Below are positions 1 to 8,694 of a DNA stretch of 64,000 nucleotides, in pieces. Each line of letters begins with the position of its first letter. The first letter of the stretch is position 1. The notes under the pieces are model-generated. The model saw only the letters and a list, made by a program, of their open reading frames with translations. It was not told the origin of the DNA and ran no database searches. A program made the position numbers and the translations under genes. The stretch comes from JAHDNZ01 sp036721855 (GTDB lineage: Bacteria > Bacillota > DTU065). The stretch spans positions 56,409 through 120,408 of the forward strand of contig DAIMKF010000002.1 of NCBI GenBank assembly GCA_036721855.1, in the 5' to 3' direction.

Positions 1-402
1 CTTTAGCGGCTCTTCAATTATGGCACCAATTCTCATACGTGGATCTAGCGAAGAATAAGGATCTTGGAAAACTATCTGCATATTTGAACGTAATTTTTTA
101 ATCGATCTCTCGTTAACAGTAATCATTGTTCCATCAACATTAAACTTAATATCTCCGGCTGTTGGTTTCATAAGATGCAAAATTGATCTCCCTGCTGTGG
201 ATTTACCACAGCCACTTTCGCCAACTAAACCTAAAGTTTCACCCCGTTTAATATCAAAACTAACATTATCGACTGCTTTGACATCTCCAATGTGTTTTTT
301 AAGCAGTCCTCCTATAATTGGGAAGTATTTTTTTAAACCTCTTACCGACAATAAAACATCTTCCGCTGTAGGTATTGTTACAGCATTATCTTTTTTATTC
401 AT
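1..402 (-). CDS. oppF: Oligopeptide ABC transporter ATPase OppF (partial, C-terminus outside window)
   Basis: ATP-hydrolysing subunit of a peptide (Opp/Dpp-family) importer, acting on the cytoplasmic face of the membrane. The first 134 residues are present. Walker A GESGCGKST is at residues 61-69 and the Q-loop region VFQDPYSSLDPR at about 112-122; the ABC signature and Walker B lie beyond the window edge. The ATG at 402 lies inside the last codons of oppD (8-bp overlap), which implies translational coupling and a heterodimer with OppD. The family call is secure; the transported substrate is not known. Confidence 0.93.
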   Translation of the reverse strand, partial: MNKKDNAVTIPTAEDVLLSVRGLKKYFPIIGGLLKKHIGDVKAVDNVSFDIKRGETLGLVGESGCGKSTAGRSILHLMKPTAGDIKFNVDGTMITVNERSIKKLRSNMQIVFQDPYSSLDPRMRIGAIIEEPLK

Positions 403-1405
403 GGAGCCAACACCTGACCTTACGTCCTGGTTCTACTTCCATAAGGGGCGGTTCTTCTAGACATTTGTCCTTAGCTTTTGGACAACGCAAAGCAAACCGA
501 CACCCTATAATCACCTCGTTTGGATCTGGGATATTCCCACTGATTGGAATTAATCTATCCTTTTTCTTCTCTTTGGGATTAAGACGTGGAATAGAATTTA
601 ATAGTCCCAATGTATATGGATGCAATGGCTTTTTAAATATATCTCTCACAGGAGCTTCTTCTACTACTTGACCTAGATACATCACCAATACTCTATGACA
701 CATAAGGCCAACAACACCCATATTGTGAGTAATCATCATAATGGACATGTCATGTTCTTTTTGTAAACGTTTCATCAAATCGAGAATCTGAGCCTGGATA
801 GTAACATCAAGAGCCGTAGTAGGTTCGTCTGCAATTAAGAAACGTGGATTGCACGATAAAGCCATGGCGATCATTACTCTTTGCCTCATCCCACCACTCA
901 TTTGATGGGGAAAATTATTGACTCTTAGTTTTGGATCAGGAATACCAACATGTTTTAAAAGCTCAATGGCTCTTATCCAAGCTTCCTTTTTGGTAGTCTT
1001 TTCATGAAGTAATATTGATTCAATAATCTGTTCCCCAACTGTATAAACCGGGTTTAGAGAGGTCATTGGTTCTTGAAAGATCATAGCTATTTCTTTGCCC
1101 CTGATCGAACGCATTTCAATCCCTTTAGGATTTAACTGAGCTATATCTATCTCTTGGCTTGCATTTCGAGGTTGATATTTAATTGAACCGCTTTCAATCT
1201 TGGCAAATCTTTCAGGCAAAAGCTGCATAATAGAAAGGGCTGTAATGCTTTTCCCACAGCCACTTTCACCGACAATTCCTAATACCTCTCCTTCGTTGAC
1301 TGTAAATGATACCCCATCTACAGCTTTAACAGTTCCCCTTTCAGTTGTAATATAGGTTTTAAGATTATCTACTTCTAAGACTTTACTTTGTAAACAATTA
1401 GTCAC
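395..1405 (-). CDS. oppD: Oligopeptide ABC transporter ATPase OppD
   Basis: 336-residue ABC ATPase of the Opp/Dpp type. Walker A GESGCGKS is near residue 46, Q-loop FQEPMTSLNP near 111, signature MSGGMRQRV near 168, Walker B LIADEPTTALDV near 190. The C-terminal Cys-containing segment CRFALRCPKAKDKC is typical of OppD/OppF. The chosen start is GTG at 1405. A perfect SD lies 36-44 nt upstream and is separated from the start by a hairpin (see 1403-1449). It is the first gene of its transcript, with oppF next; permease and binding-protein genes are not seen on this side. A 5-codon ATG frame (1419 to 1402) overlaps the GTG and is an alternative explanation for the leader. Confidence 0.92.
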   Translation of the reverse strand: MTNCLQSKVLEVDNLKTYITTERGTVKAVDGVSFTVNEGEVLGIVGESGCGKSITALSIMQLLPERFAKIESGSIKYQPRNASQEIDIAQLNPKGIEMRSIRGKEIAMIFQEPMTSLNPVYTVGEQIIESILLHEKTTKKEAWIRAIELLKHVGIPDPKLRVNNFPHQMSGGMRQRVMIAMALSCNPRFLIADEPTTALDVTIQAQILDLMKRLQKEHDMSIMMITHNMGVVGLMCHRVLVMYLGQVVEEAPVRDIFKKPLHPYTLGLLNSIPRLNPKEKKKDRLIPISGNIPDPNEVIIGCRFALRCPKAKDKCLEEPPLMEVEPGRKVRCWLHE

Positions 1406-1449
1406 ATATAACAGCTCATAATAAAACCTCTTATGAGCCTACCTCCTTT
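1403..1449 (-). promoter_or_regulatory. oppD leader: perfect SD bridged to the start by a hairpin
   Basis: Reading the - strand, AAAGGAGGT (1449-1441) is followed by 2 nt, then an 8-bp perfect stem (GCTCATAA at 1438-1431, TTATGAGC at 1421-1414) with a 9-nt loop, then 8 nt and the GTG start at 1405. If the stem folds, the SD-start distance falls to about 10 nt. The loop itself holds a second GAGG that could serve a mini-ORF, ATGAGCTGTTATATGTGA, ending across the GTG. Pairing was read by eye. Confidence 0.6.
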
Positions 1450-1496
1450 ATGTCTTCTCACTGACTGGTTATAATATAAGTATATTCTACTGAATG

Positions 1497-1525
1497 ATTA
1501 TAGTTATAATACGATAGATTGTCAA
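1497..1525 (-). promoter_or_regulatory. Sigma-A-type promoter for oppD-oppF
   Basis: On the - strand TTGACA (1525-1520), a 17-bp spacer and TATAAT (1502-1497) match the vegetative consensus at all 12 positions. It lies about 90 bp upstream of the oppD start, so the transcript would carry a leader containing the SD-hairpin element. Confidence 0.85.
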
Positions 1526-1862
1526 AACAGTTAAGGCTTTTTTCTCCTAAAAAAAAGTTTGAATGTTAACTGTAATTCTGTTGTTATTCGCATATTCCTG
1601 CTTTAAATTTACGTTTTAGCGTTGAATATTGTATACATTTTTTGGTATCCACTGATCCTATCAGCATTCGTAATGTTTTACGTATTTCCTACATCTTAAG
1701 TTTTTTTAAAGCCTATTTTCATTATTCAGATTACGAATTCCTTTCGCTTTTCTTTTCTCTTGTAAATCTTTAGTCTTGAAAACGTTGTTTCAATTACATT
1801 TGTTTTTTTTATTGTCTATTGCCCTTAATTAATTTTTATATATTTATTTTATCTTTTAACCG
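1526..1862. other. AT-rich intergenic stretch, no gene seen
   Basis: Between the opp promoter and the hydrogenase terminator. It is very AT-rich, with stops in all frames and no convincing SD-start pair or RNA fold. Nothing further can be supported. Confidence 0.5.
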
Positions 1863-1928
1863 GAAATCTTAACAAAAGAAAGAAGCTGGGCTTTTTATTC
1901 CCCAGCTTCTTTCTTTTGTTAAGATTTC
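1863..1928 (-). terminator. Very long perfect inverted repeat/terminator at the end of hydA
   Basis: Arms 1863-1890 and 1901-1928 are perfect reverse complements over 28 bp with a 10-nt loop. The core AAGCTGGG/CCCAGCTT is flanked by A- and T-rich arms, giving a T-rich 3' arm after the GC core on the - strand. The repeat covers the hydA stop codon (1921-1919), so the last codons are part of the stem. Confidence 0.8.
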
Positions 1929-3667
1929 TTATATATCGATTCTAATTCTTTAGGATAACGTGGTACATAGGTTGTATGCAATAACTGATGTGCTTTTTCA
2001 CTCAATGGTTTTTCCAAGAAAGAGTTGTAAAGTTCTTTTACCTCGGGATTTTGATGTGAAGCTCTTTTGCTTTTTACCACATCGATCATGTAAAGAGCCT
2101 GTGCTCTGGCTTTTACATTTTCTCTAGTGGCTGCCGGTTGGCCTCCTCCACCAACACAACCACCCGGGCAAGACATGATTTCAATAAAATCATATTTTAA
2201 TAAACCATCTCTTAGCCCATCTAACACTGTCCTTGCGTTTTTCAATCCATGGACAACCGCACATTTCAAAGTAAGATCACCTATGGTTACCTCTGCTTCT
2301 TTAATCCCTTTATAACCACGTAAAACCTGAAAATCTAACTTTTCTGGTTCCTTACCGGTTATTAAATAACTAGCAGTTCTTAGGGCTGCTTCACTCACAC
2401 CACCAGTTGTACCAAAGATTACCGCCGCACCTGTGGATTCTCCTAAGGGATGATCAAATTCTCCGTCAGCTAATTTTAACATTTCCACACCTGCTGTAGA
2501 AAACATGCGTAATAGCTCTCTGGTAGTTAAAACAGCATCCACATCATGATATCCATCTCTTCCCATTTCTTCTCTAGTAGCTTCATACTTTTTGGCCGTA
2601 CAAGGCATTATAGAAACCACAAATATATCTCTGGGCGACCAATTCTGTTTTTGTGCATAATAGGTTTTAGCTAAAGCCCCAAACATCTGTTGAGGTGATT
2701 TACAAGAAGAAAGGTTTTCGAGCATATCCGGGTAATTGCGTTCAATAAATTTGATCCATGCCGGTGAACATGAAGTCATAAGTGGTAGTGGACCACCAGT
2801 TTTAATTCTTTCAACTAACTCGCTTGCTTCTTCCATAATCGTGACATCGGCAGCAAAATTAGTGTCAAAAACCCTATCAAAACCTAAACGCCTAAGACCG
2901 GCAATGAGTTTACCTGTTATATCGGTACCAGGTTCCATACCCAGTTCTTCGGCTATGCTGACTCTAACTGCCGGGGCGATCTGCACGATAACTTTTTTAT
3001 GGGGATCTAAAATAGCTGTCCAGACATTTCCCAGAGCACTTTTTTCACGCAATGCTCCGGTCGGACATGCCAATACACATTGTCCACAAAAAACACAGTC
3101 TGAATCTGCGATATCCTCGTTAAATGGAGGTAATACCATATTGTCAAAACCACGCCCAATAAAATCTATCGCTCCGACACCCTGAATTTCATCACATACT
3201 CGAACACATCTGCCGCAAAGTATACACTTATTAGGGTCGCGTTCAATAGCCGCGCTGGAGGAATCTATGGCATAGGTCCTTTTATGGCCCGAGTAACGCC
3301 TCTCGCGAATACCAAATTCCTGAGCTAGCTTTTGTAGTTCACAGTCTCCGTTTCTTAGACAATATAAACACTCATCGGGATGATTGGCCAGTAACAGCTC
3401 GATAATTGTCTTACGAGCTCTTCTAATCCTAGGTGACTGAGTTTTTATAACCATACCTTCTGTAACCGGATAAGCACATGAAGGTACAAGATTACGGATT
3501 CCCTCTACTTCCACAACACATATACGACAAGCCCCAGAAGGCACAAGTTCTTCCATATGACATAAAGTAGGGATTTTGATGCCATGGGCTCTTGCTGCCT
3601 CTAAAATAGTTTGATCAGACTCTGCTTCAACTGGAACCCCGTTAAAATATACTGTTATTTTTGACAC
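1919..3667 (-). CDS. hydA: [FeFe] hydrogenase catalytic subunit HydA (NAD-linked type)
   Basis: 582-residue H-cluster subunit of a soluble NADH/ferredoxin-linked hydrogenase, reversibly making H2. Domains in order: N-terminal 2Fe-2S (C36, C47, C50, C64), His-Cys3 4Fe-4S site (H96, C100, C103, C109), two 4Fe-4S clusters (C148/151/154/158 and C191/194/197/201), then the H-cluster domain with TSCSPAW (298-304), MPCTAKK (354-360) and MSCPGGCVGGGG (498-509). The first motif has Ser in the second position of the common TSCCPxW. GTG start at 3667 with AGGAGGG eight to nine bases upstream. It follows hydB by 11 bp and is last in the hydC-hydB-hydA operon. Confidence 0.96.
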   Translation of the reverse strand: MSKITVYFNGVPVEAESDQTILEAARAHGIKIPTLCHMEELVPSGACRICVVEVEGIRNLVPSCAYPVTEGMVIKTQSPRIRRARKTIIELLLANHPDECLYCLRNGDCELQKLAQEFGIRERRYSGHKRTYAIDSSSAAIERDPNKCILCGRCVRVCDEIQGVGAIDFIGRGFDNMVLPPFNEDIADSDCVFCGQCVLACPTGALREKSALGNVWTAILDPHKKVIVQIAPAVRVSIAEELGMEPGTDITGKLIAGLRRLGFDRVFDTNFAADVTIMEEASELVERIKTGGPLPLMTSCSPAWIKFIERNYPDMLENLSSCKSPQQMFGALAKTYYAQKQNWSPRDIFVVSIMPCTAKKYEATREEMGRDGYHDVDAVLTTRELLRMFSTAGVEMLKLADGEFDHPLGESTGAAVIFGTTGGVSEAALRTASYLITGKEPEKLDFQVLRGYKGIKEAEVTIGDLTLKCAVVHGLKNARTVLDGLRDGLLKYDFIEIMSCPGGCVGGGGQPAATRENVKARAQALYMIDVVKSKRASHQNPEVKELYNSFLEKPLSEKAHQLLHTTYVPRYPKELESIYKKS

Positions 3668-3678
3668 AGACAGCCCTC

Positions 3679-5682
3679 CTAATTTACAGTAATGGCATCA
3701 AATGGACAAAATTCAACACAGGCACCACAACGGAAACACTTATCTGCAACAATATAATGATTGTGTTTGCGTTCGCCGACAATAGCTCCATTGGGACATT
3801 TTTTAGCACAAATACCGCAACCACGACAAATATTAGGATCAATCTTATAGACGAGTAGCCCTCTGCATTGTTTTGCCGGACAATGCTGTTCAAAGACGTG
3901 TGCTTGATATTCATCTTTAAAATATTCCAATGTAGATAGAACAGGATTAGGTGCTGTTTGGCCCAAACCACAAGCAGCCGTATCTTTTAATACATAAGCC
4001 AATCTTTCTAACTGAGCTAAAGTTTGATAACGTTTTAGCAAGCTTTCTTCCGTATTTTCTCTGTCACTATTTACAATGGTTTCAAGTATTTCTAACAATC
4101 GTGCTGTTCCCTCTCTGCAGGGAATACATTTGCCACAAGATTCATTTTTGGTGAAGTTTAGAAAAAACTTAGCTACATCAACCATACATGTTTCCTCATC
4201 CATTACTACCAATCCACCAGAACCCATCATAGCACCTGCTTTTTGCAGTGAATCATAGTCTATGGCCGTATCAAGTAGTTCAACTGGCAGACACCCCCCT
4301 GAAGGGCCTCCTATCTGTGCCGCCTTAAACTTTTTATTGTCTTGTAAACCCCCACCTAATTCAAAAATTATCTCTCTTAAACTGATTCCCATAGGTACTT
4401 CAATAAGGCCCGAGTTCTTTGTTTTACCGGTAATGGCAAAGACCTTTGTACCTGTGCTTTTGGGAGTACCTATGCCCTTAAACCAACCTGCCCCTTTAGC
4501 TATAATAACAGGAACATTAGCTAAGGTTTCAACATTGTTAATATTAGTTGGATAACCCCATAAACCAGAGTTTGCAGGATAGGGAGGACGTGGACGCGGA
4601 GTTCCTCGTTTGCCTTCAATAGAAGCTATAAGTGCAGTTTCCTCGCCGCAAACAAAAGCTCCCGCCCCCATTTTTAATTTCAAGTGAAAATTGAAGCCGC
4701 TACCTAAAATATTGTCACCTAAAAGACCGTTTGCTTCAAGATCGGCAATAGCCTTTTTTAAGCGATTTATGGCCAGAGGATATTCTGCTCTAACATAGAT
4801 ATAACCCTCATTCGCACCGATTGCGTAGGCAGCAATTATCATACCTTCAATTACACTATGTGGATCTCCCTCAAGAACACTTCGATCCATAAAAGCTCCT
4901 GGATCACCTTCATCTGCGTTACAAATAATAAACTTTCTCTCTCCCTGAGCTTTTCTAGTAAAAAACCATTTTCTACCGGTAGGAAAGCCTCCGCCTCCCC
5001 TTCCTCTTAGACCTGATTCAATTATCGTATTAATTACTTCATCAGGTTTAAGTTTAAATAAAGCAGTGCTCAAGGCTCGATAGCCTCCACGCATCACATA
5101 TTCCTCTAATGATTCCGGATCGATTATGCCACAGTTGCGAAGAACAACTCGTTTTTGTTTGCGCATTATAGGATGTTCTTCAATTGGTTTTACTTGTCCA
5201 TTTTGGTTAGCGGCTTTATTTTCATTCATTGCTACTGAGCCTAATATATAACCGTTAGGAAGAGCTTCATGTTCAATAAAGATATCTAAGATCTCGTTAG
5301 CTCTTTCTATATTTACCTGGGCAAAGGAAATCCTCGGAAAACCAGGTTTTTTAACATCAACCATAATTTCTTGGGTGCAAAGGCCAAAACAACCAACTTT
5401 TTTGACAACAGCGGGGATCTCTCTTTTTTCTAGTTGCTTGGTCATATAGTTATAGATTTTTTCTGCACCGGCAGCCATACCGCAAGTCCCCATACCTACA
5501 TAAACATACGTATAGTTAGGGTCTTTGCCATTTAAAAAGTTAAGTCTATTTTGTTTTTTTTCTTGACAGCTTTTGCTATCATGGCATAAAGGTCCCCCAA
5601 GAGCACATTCGATTAAATTTTTGCAAGGGTTGTCTTGAGTGTGAGTGCATTTCTCACAGCAAGGATCAAAAAGTGTAAACAA
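3679..5682 (-). CDS. hydB: NADH-oxidising flavoprotein subunit HydB (NuoF-like) with Cys-rich N-terminal extension
   Basis: 667-residue FMN/NADH subunit. An HndB-like 2Fe-2S domain (VGMGTCGMAAGA, C67; GCFGLC, C98 and C102) is followed by the NuoF FMN/NADH fold with GRGGGGFPTGRKW near 227, then ESCGKCIPCREG for the N3-type 4Fe-4S cluster, and finally a C-terminal two-cluster ferredoxin (CRGCGICAKKCP and CFRCGACVEFCP). Unusual: the first 39 residues carry seven Cys (8, 9, 12, 20, 26, 33, 39) and two His, an extension I do not recognise from typical HydB. ATG start with AAGGAGTG upstream. With HydA and HydC it would form the bifurcating or NAD-dependent trimer. Confidence 0.95.
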   Translation of the reverse strand: MFTLFDPCCEKCTHTQDNPCKNLIECALGGPLCHDSKSCQEKKQNRLNFLNGKDPNYTYVYVGMGTCGMAAGAEKIYNYMTKQLEKREIPAVVKKVGCFGLCTQEIMVDVKKPGFPRISFAQVNIERANEILDIFIEHEALPNGYILGSVAMNENKAANQNGQVKPIEEHPIMRKQKRVVLRNCGIIDPESLEEYVMRGGYRALSTALFKLKPDEVINTIIESGLRGRGGGGFPTGRKWFFTRKAQGERKFIICNADEGDPGAFMDRSVLEGDPHSVIEGMIIAAYAIGANEGYIYVRAEYPLAINRLKKAIADLEANGLLGDNILGSGFNFHLKLKMGAGAFVCGEETALIASIEGKRGTPRPRPPYPANSGLWGYPTNINNVETLANVPVIIAKGAGWFKGIGTPKSTGTKVFAITGKTKNSGLIEVPMGISLREIIFELGGGLQDNKKFKAAQIGGPSGGCLPVELLDTAIDYDSLQKAGAMMGSGGLVVMDEETCMVDVAKFFLNFTKNESCGKCIPCREGTARLLEILETIVNSDRENTEESLLKRYQTLAQLERLAYVLKDTAACGLGQTAPNPVLSTLEYFKDEYQAHVFEQHCPAKQCRGLLVYKIDPNICRGCGICAKKCPNGAIVGERKHNHYIVADKCFRCGACVEFCPFDAITVN

Positions 5683-5689
5683 TGTTTCT

Positions 5690-6193
5690 TCACTCCTTCA
5701 TTTCATAATCTCTCAGGAGTTTAACAACTTCTTTTGGTTGTAAACGGCCATGGAAATCCCCATCAACAGTGACAACCGGAGCCATGCTGCAAGCACCTAA
5801 ACAAGCAACTGTACTTAATGTAAATAAGCCATTTTGAGTTGTTTCTCCGGCCTTAATGCCCAGCTCCGATTCTAATGCTTGTAAGATTAGACCTCCGCCT
5901 CTTACATGACAAGCTGTCCCTGCACATACTTGAATCAGGTATTTGCCCACTGGTTTTAATCTGAATTGGTTATAAAAGGTAGCAACTCCATATATTTTAC
6001 CTATGGGAATATGCAAATACTCGCTGGTTAGATAGAGTATAGGTTTTGGTAGATATCCATAGATCCCTTGAGTCTCTTGGAGAACCGGAATTAATGCATT
6101 CTCTTCTCCTTGTGAGTAAGAACGAAAAAGTTTCTGGACCTTTTCATCCTGCCCTGAGAGAAGATCTTTGGAACAACAACAGATTTTACTCAC
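5690..6193 (-). CDS. hydC: Hydrogenase 2Fe-2S subunit HydC (NuoE-like)
   Basis: 167-residue thioredoxin-like 2Fe-2S protein that relays electrons between the flavoprotein and partner clusters. The four ligands are visible as C90 and C95 (VCAGTACH) and C131 and C135 (CLGAC). GTG start at 6193 with GGGGGAGG just upstream; 7 bp before hydB. First gene of hydC-hydB-hydA. The N-terminus MSKICCC has three consecutive Cys, echoing the Cys-rich start of HydB. Confidence 0.95.
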   Translation of the reverse strand: MSKICCCSKDLLSGQDEKVQKLFRSYSQGEENALIPVLQETQGIYGYLPKPILYLTSEYLHIPIGKIYGVATFYNQFRLKPVGKYLIQVCAGTACHVRGGGLILQALESELGIKAGETTQNGLFTLSTVACLGACSMAPVVTVDGDFHGRLQPKEVVKLLRDYEMKE

Positions 6194-6318
6194 TTGTACC
6201 TCCCCCTAGCTCATTTTGTACCTCGAAAACTTCTAACTGACCTTTAACATTGGTTTCTCTTTTGCCTTCCACACTCAATAATTTTTTGAATCACCCCGCC
6301 CAATAACCTTGCAAGATT

Positions 6319-6336
6319 TTGTTGCTTTTTTAACAA
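6319..6336. promoter_or_regulatory. Probable Rex operator upstream of hydC-hydB-hydA
   Basis: TTGTTGCTTTTTTAACAA has the length and half-site spacing of the clostridial Rex consensus (TTGTTAA, 4 bp, TTAACAA). It matches 12 of the 14 half-site positions, with one half perfect. It lies about 125 bp upstream of hydC in the intergenic region. Rex senses NADH/NAD+, which fits an NADH-linked hydrogenase. No clear promoter boxes were identified beside it. Confidence 0.6.
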
Positions 6337-6583
6337 TCGATTTTGCAATAGTATCTTTTTAATTACCAGAGAATCTCTAATTTCCTTTTAAATAATAAAT
6401 ATGTTGACTACCTAATTGCAACTACTAATAAGGATTTTCTGGCCATCGCTATTAATTCTCTATCTTTACATCTTAAACCTTTACCAAATTAAATTCCAAT
6501 TTAAATGGCATTTCTTTGCAAGGGAGCTGTATAATTTTGCTACATCTTAACAAGCATTTATCTGTTTTTCTTACTTTGAAAAG

Positions 6584-6608
6584 TAAAAAAACCCGGTTTG
6601 AACCGGGC
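6584..6608 (-). terminator. Intrinsic terminator of argS
   Basis: On the - strand a CCCGGTT/AACCGGG stem with a minimal loop is followed directly by seven T. It lies 14 bp beyond the argS stop. The remaining part of the 6194-6583 gap holds only the Rex-like site and AT-rich sequence. Confidence 0.85.
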
Positions 6609-6621
6609 ATAATCAGGTCTT

Positions 6622-8310
6622 TTACATTTTCTCTGGCGCATCTATCCCCAGCAGGAAAAGTCCGGTCGCAATAACATGCTTTACTGCCGTAACAAGCATT
6701 AAACGTGCCTTAGCTAACCCTTCTTCCACATCAACAATACGATGGGCCTGATAGAATTTGTTAAAGTCTCTAGCAAGATTAAGAAGATAGCGAGCTACTG
6801 TAGACGGTTCATTATTTTTTGCTGCTTGTTTTATCGCTTCCGGAAAACGTTCCAAAGAAATAATTAAAACGTTTTCCTCTTCTTCTTTTAGCAACTCAAG
6901 ATTAAAATCATTAACTTGGCCACCTTTGTCTAAAAGACTGCAAGCCCTGGCGTGGGTATATTGGATATACGGTCCTGTATCCCCTTGAAAGTTAAGTAAC
7001 TCATCCCATTCAAAATTAATATCCTTAATACGATTATTACGTAAATCATTAAAAATAACAGCTCCGACACCAACTACTCTGGCAACCTCATCTTTATTTT
7101 CCAAAGTAGGGTTTTTTTCTTCGATAATAGCTTTAGTAAGTTCAATTGAATTGTTAAGAACATCCTCAAGAAAAATAACATTGCCCTGCCTAGTAGACAG
7201 TTTCATATCGCCAAAGCGCATTAAACCAAATGGCACATGCTCACAGTTATCGGCCCAGTCATAACCTAATTTTTTTAAGACTGCAAAGACTTGTTTGAAA
7301 TGCAGTGCCTGTTCGCCGCCAACCACATAAAGGGCTTTGGCAAAATCAAAAGTCTCAAAACGATAAATAGCAGCTGTTAAATCTCTCGTACCATACAGCG
7401 TTGCTCCGTCACTCTTTCTTACTAAAAAGGGAGGCATATCATCTCCAAGAGGAACAATCTCTGCTCCCTCACTGACTTCCAGAAATGGTTGTAGTTTCAA
7501 AACAGCAGACGGAATAAGATCGTTATAAAAACTCTCACCCGTATAGTGATCAAAAGTGACACCCATTAATTGATAAACTTCTTTTAATGATTCAAGACTG
7601 GTCTCTCTAAACTGTGACCACAGCTTAAAAGCTTCCTTATCCCCATCTTCCAATTTTTTAAACCAAAGACGTGCTTGATCGTCCAAAGATGGATTCTCTT
7701 CAGCTTCCTTATGAAAGCGTACATATAATTCAAGAAGGTGTCTAATCGAGCCTTTAGGATGTGAACTGCTTTCTTCTCCCCACTTTTTATAGGCGACGAT
7801 AACTTTACCAAATTGTGTACCCCAATCACCAAGGTGGTTAATTCTTTCCGCCTTATATCCCATATGTTCCCAAATTCTTGCCAGTGAATGACCAATAACA
7901 GTTGAACGGAGATGAGCTACACTAAATGGCTTGGCAATATTAGGTGAAGAAAAGTCAATGACAATATTTTTACCCATTCCTTCTGTGCTTTTACCATAAT
8001 TTAATCCCTCTTGGCATATCTTGGGAATTAAATCGCAAGCGAGCTGACCTTTATTAAAGTAAAAGTTAACAAATCCGTTAACTACAGCAATTTTCTCAAG
8101 CATTTTATTTGAAGGTATTTTTTCGGCCAGTTCTTTGGCAATAATAGCTGGTGATTTCCTCAACTTTTTAGCTAAAGTGAAACAAGGAAAAGAATAGTCA
8201 CCCAAATCCATGCTTGGTGGAACCTCTAAAAGATTGTCTATTTCTTCATAACTTAAAAGTGGCAAAGCTTCGTTAATTGCTGCCACTACAATTTCTCTTG
8301 CAATACCCAT
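6622..8310 (-). CDS. argS: Arginyl-tRNA synthetase
   Basis: Class I synthetase charging tRNA-Arg; 562 residues from the chosen start. The HIGH-equivalent segment SSPNIAKPFSVAHLRST, the KMSK-equivalent KLSTRQGNV, and the C-terminal DALR anticodon-binding region are visible. The open frame continues upstream to 8403, but ATG at 8310 gives the family N-terminus (MGIAREIVVAAINEAL) and normal length. It has no SD directly in front; GGGGAGG lies at 8347-8341 beyond a palindrome (see 8308-8349). Followed by its own terminator. Confidence 0.94.
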   Translation of the reverse strand: MGIAREIVVAAINEALPLLSYEEIDNLLEVPPSMDLGDYSFPCFTLAKKLRKSPAIIAKELAEKIPSNKMLEKIAVVNGFVNFYFNKGQLACDLIPKICQEGLNYGKSTEGMGKNIVIDFSSPNIAKPFSVAHLRSTVIGHSLARIWEHMGYKAERINHLGDWGTQFGKVIVAYKKWGEESSSHPKGSIRHLLELYVRFHKEAEENPSLDDQARLWFKKLEDGDKEAFKLWSQFRETSLESLKEVYQLMGVTFDHYTGESFYNDLIPSAVLKLQPFLEVSEGAEIVPLGDDMPPFLVRKSDGATLYGTRDLTAAIYRFETFDFAKALYVVGGEQALHFKQVFAVLKKLGYDWADNCEHVPFGLMRFGDMKLSTRQGNVIFLEDVLNNSIELTKAIIEEKNPTLENKDEVARVVGVGAVIFNDLRNNRIKDINFEWDELLNFQGDTGPYIQYTHARACSLLDKGGQVNDFNLELLKEEEENVLIISLERFPEAIKQAAKNNEPSTVARYLLNLARDFNKFYQAHRIVDVEEGLAKARLMLVTAVKHVIATGLFLLGIDAPEKM

Positions 8311-8349
8311 TAAATTCACAGGTAAAAATTTTACCTGCTTCCTCCCCTC
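8308..8349 (-). promoter_or_regulatory. argS leader: SD bridged to ATG by a palindrome hairpin
   Basis: On the - strand GGGGAGG (8347-8341), 3 nt, a perfect palindrome CAGGTAAAA/TTTTACCTG centred at 8328 (8337-8319), 8 nt, then ATG at 8310. Folded as 7 bp with a 5-nt loop it would put the SD about 11 nt from the start. The palindrome could instead be a protein-binding site. Confidence 0.55.
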
Positions 8350-8644
8350 TTTACAGTTGGTTCTAATACTGTTTCTACAATTCCCTTCTCCATAATATAT
8401 CATTTAAAAAATAGTACCTCAACTATCACCCCATGTGTTATCGATAGTAAGTCGGTTAACCTAAGTCGATTAAATACATTTTTCCCAAGTTCAAACCAAA
8501 ATCATTCTCTAGTTATACTAAATGCTTATTGGCTTGTGAAACGTAACTAATTCCCATACAAGATGTCTCACTCAATAGTTCTGGTTTATAGATTGTGCAG
8601 GAGATGTCAATTTAAATATAGAAATGAATAAAAAGGCACTGATG

Positions 8645-8694
8645 AGAGGGGGGAGAGCTGTCCGGTTAGAACCGAGCACAGCGTATTTTATATG
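8645..8694 (+). promoter_or_regulatory. Leader of the TM/HTH gene: SD bridged to ATG by a hairpin
   Basis: GGGGGGAG (8648-8655) is followed after 1 nt by a stem-loop (GCTGT 8657-8661 with ACAGC 8678-8682; inner CGGT 8663-8666 with ACCG 8671-8674, tetraloop TAGA), then 9 nt to ATG at 8692. There is no SD between the hairpin and the ATG. Confidence 0.5.

Noticed and set aside
8331..8393. 20-codon ORF (MEKGIVETVLEP...) overlapping the argS upstream region
   Set aside because: No SD of its own and ends inside the argS leader palindrome. Likely chance.
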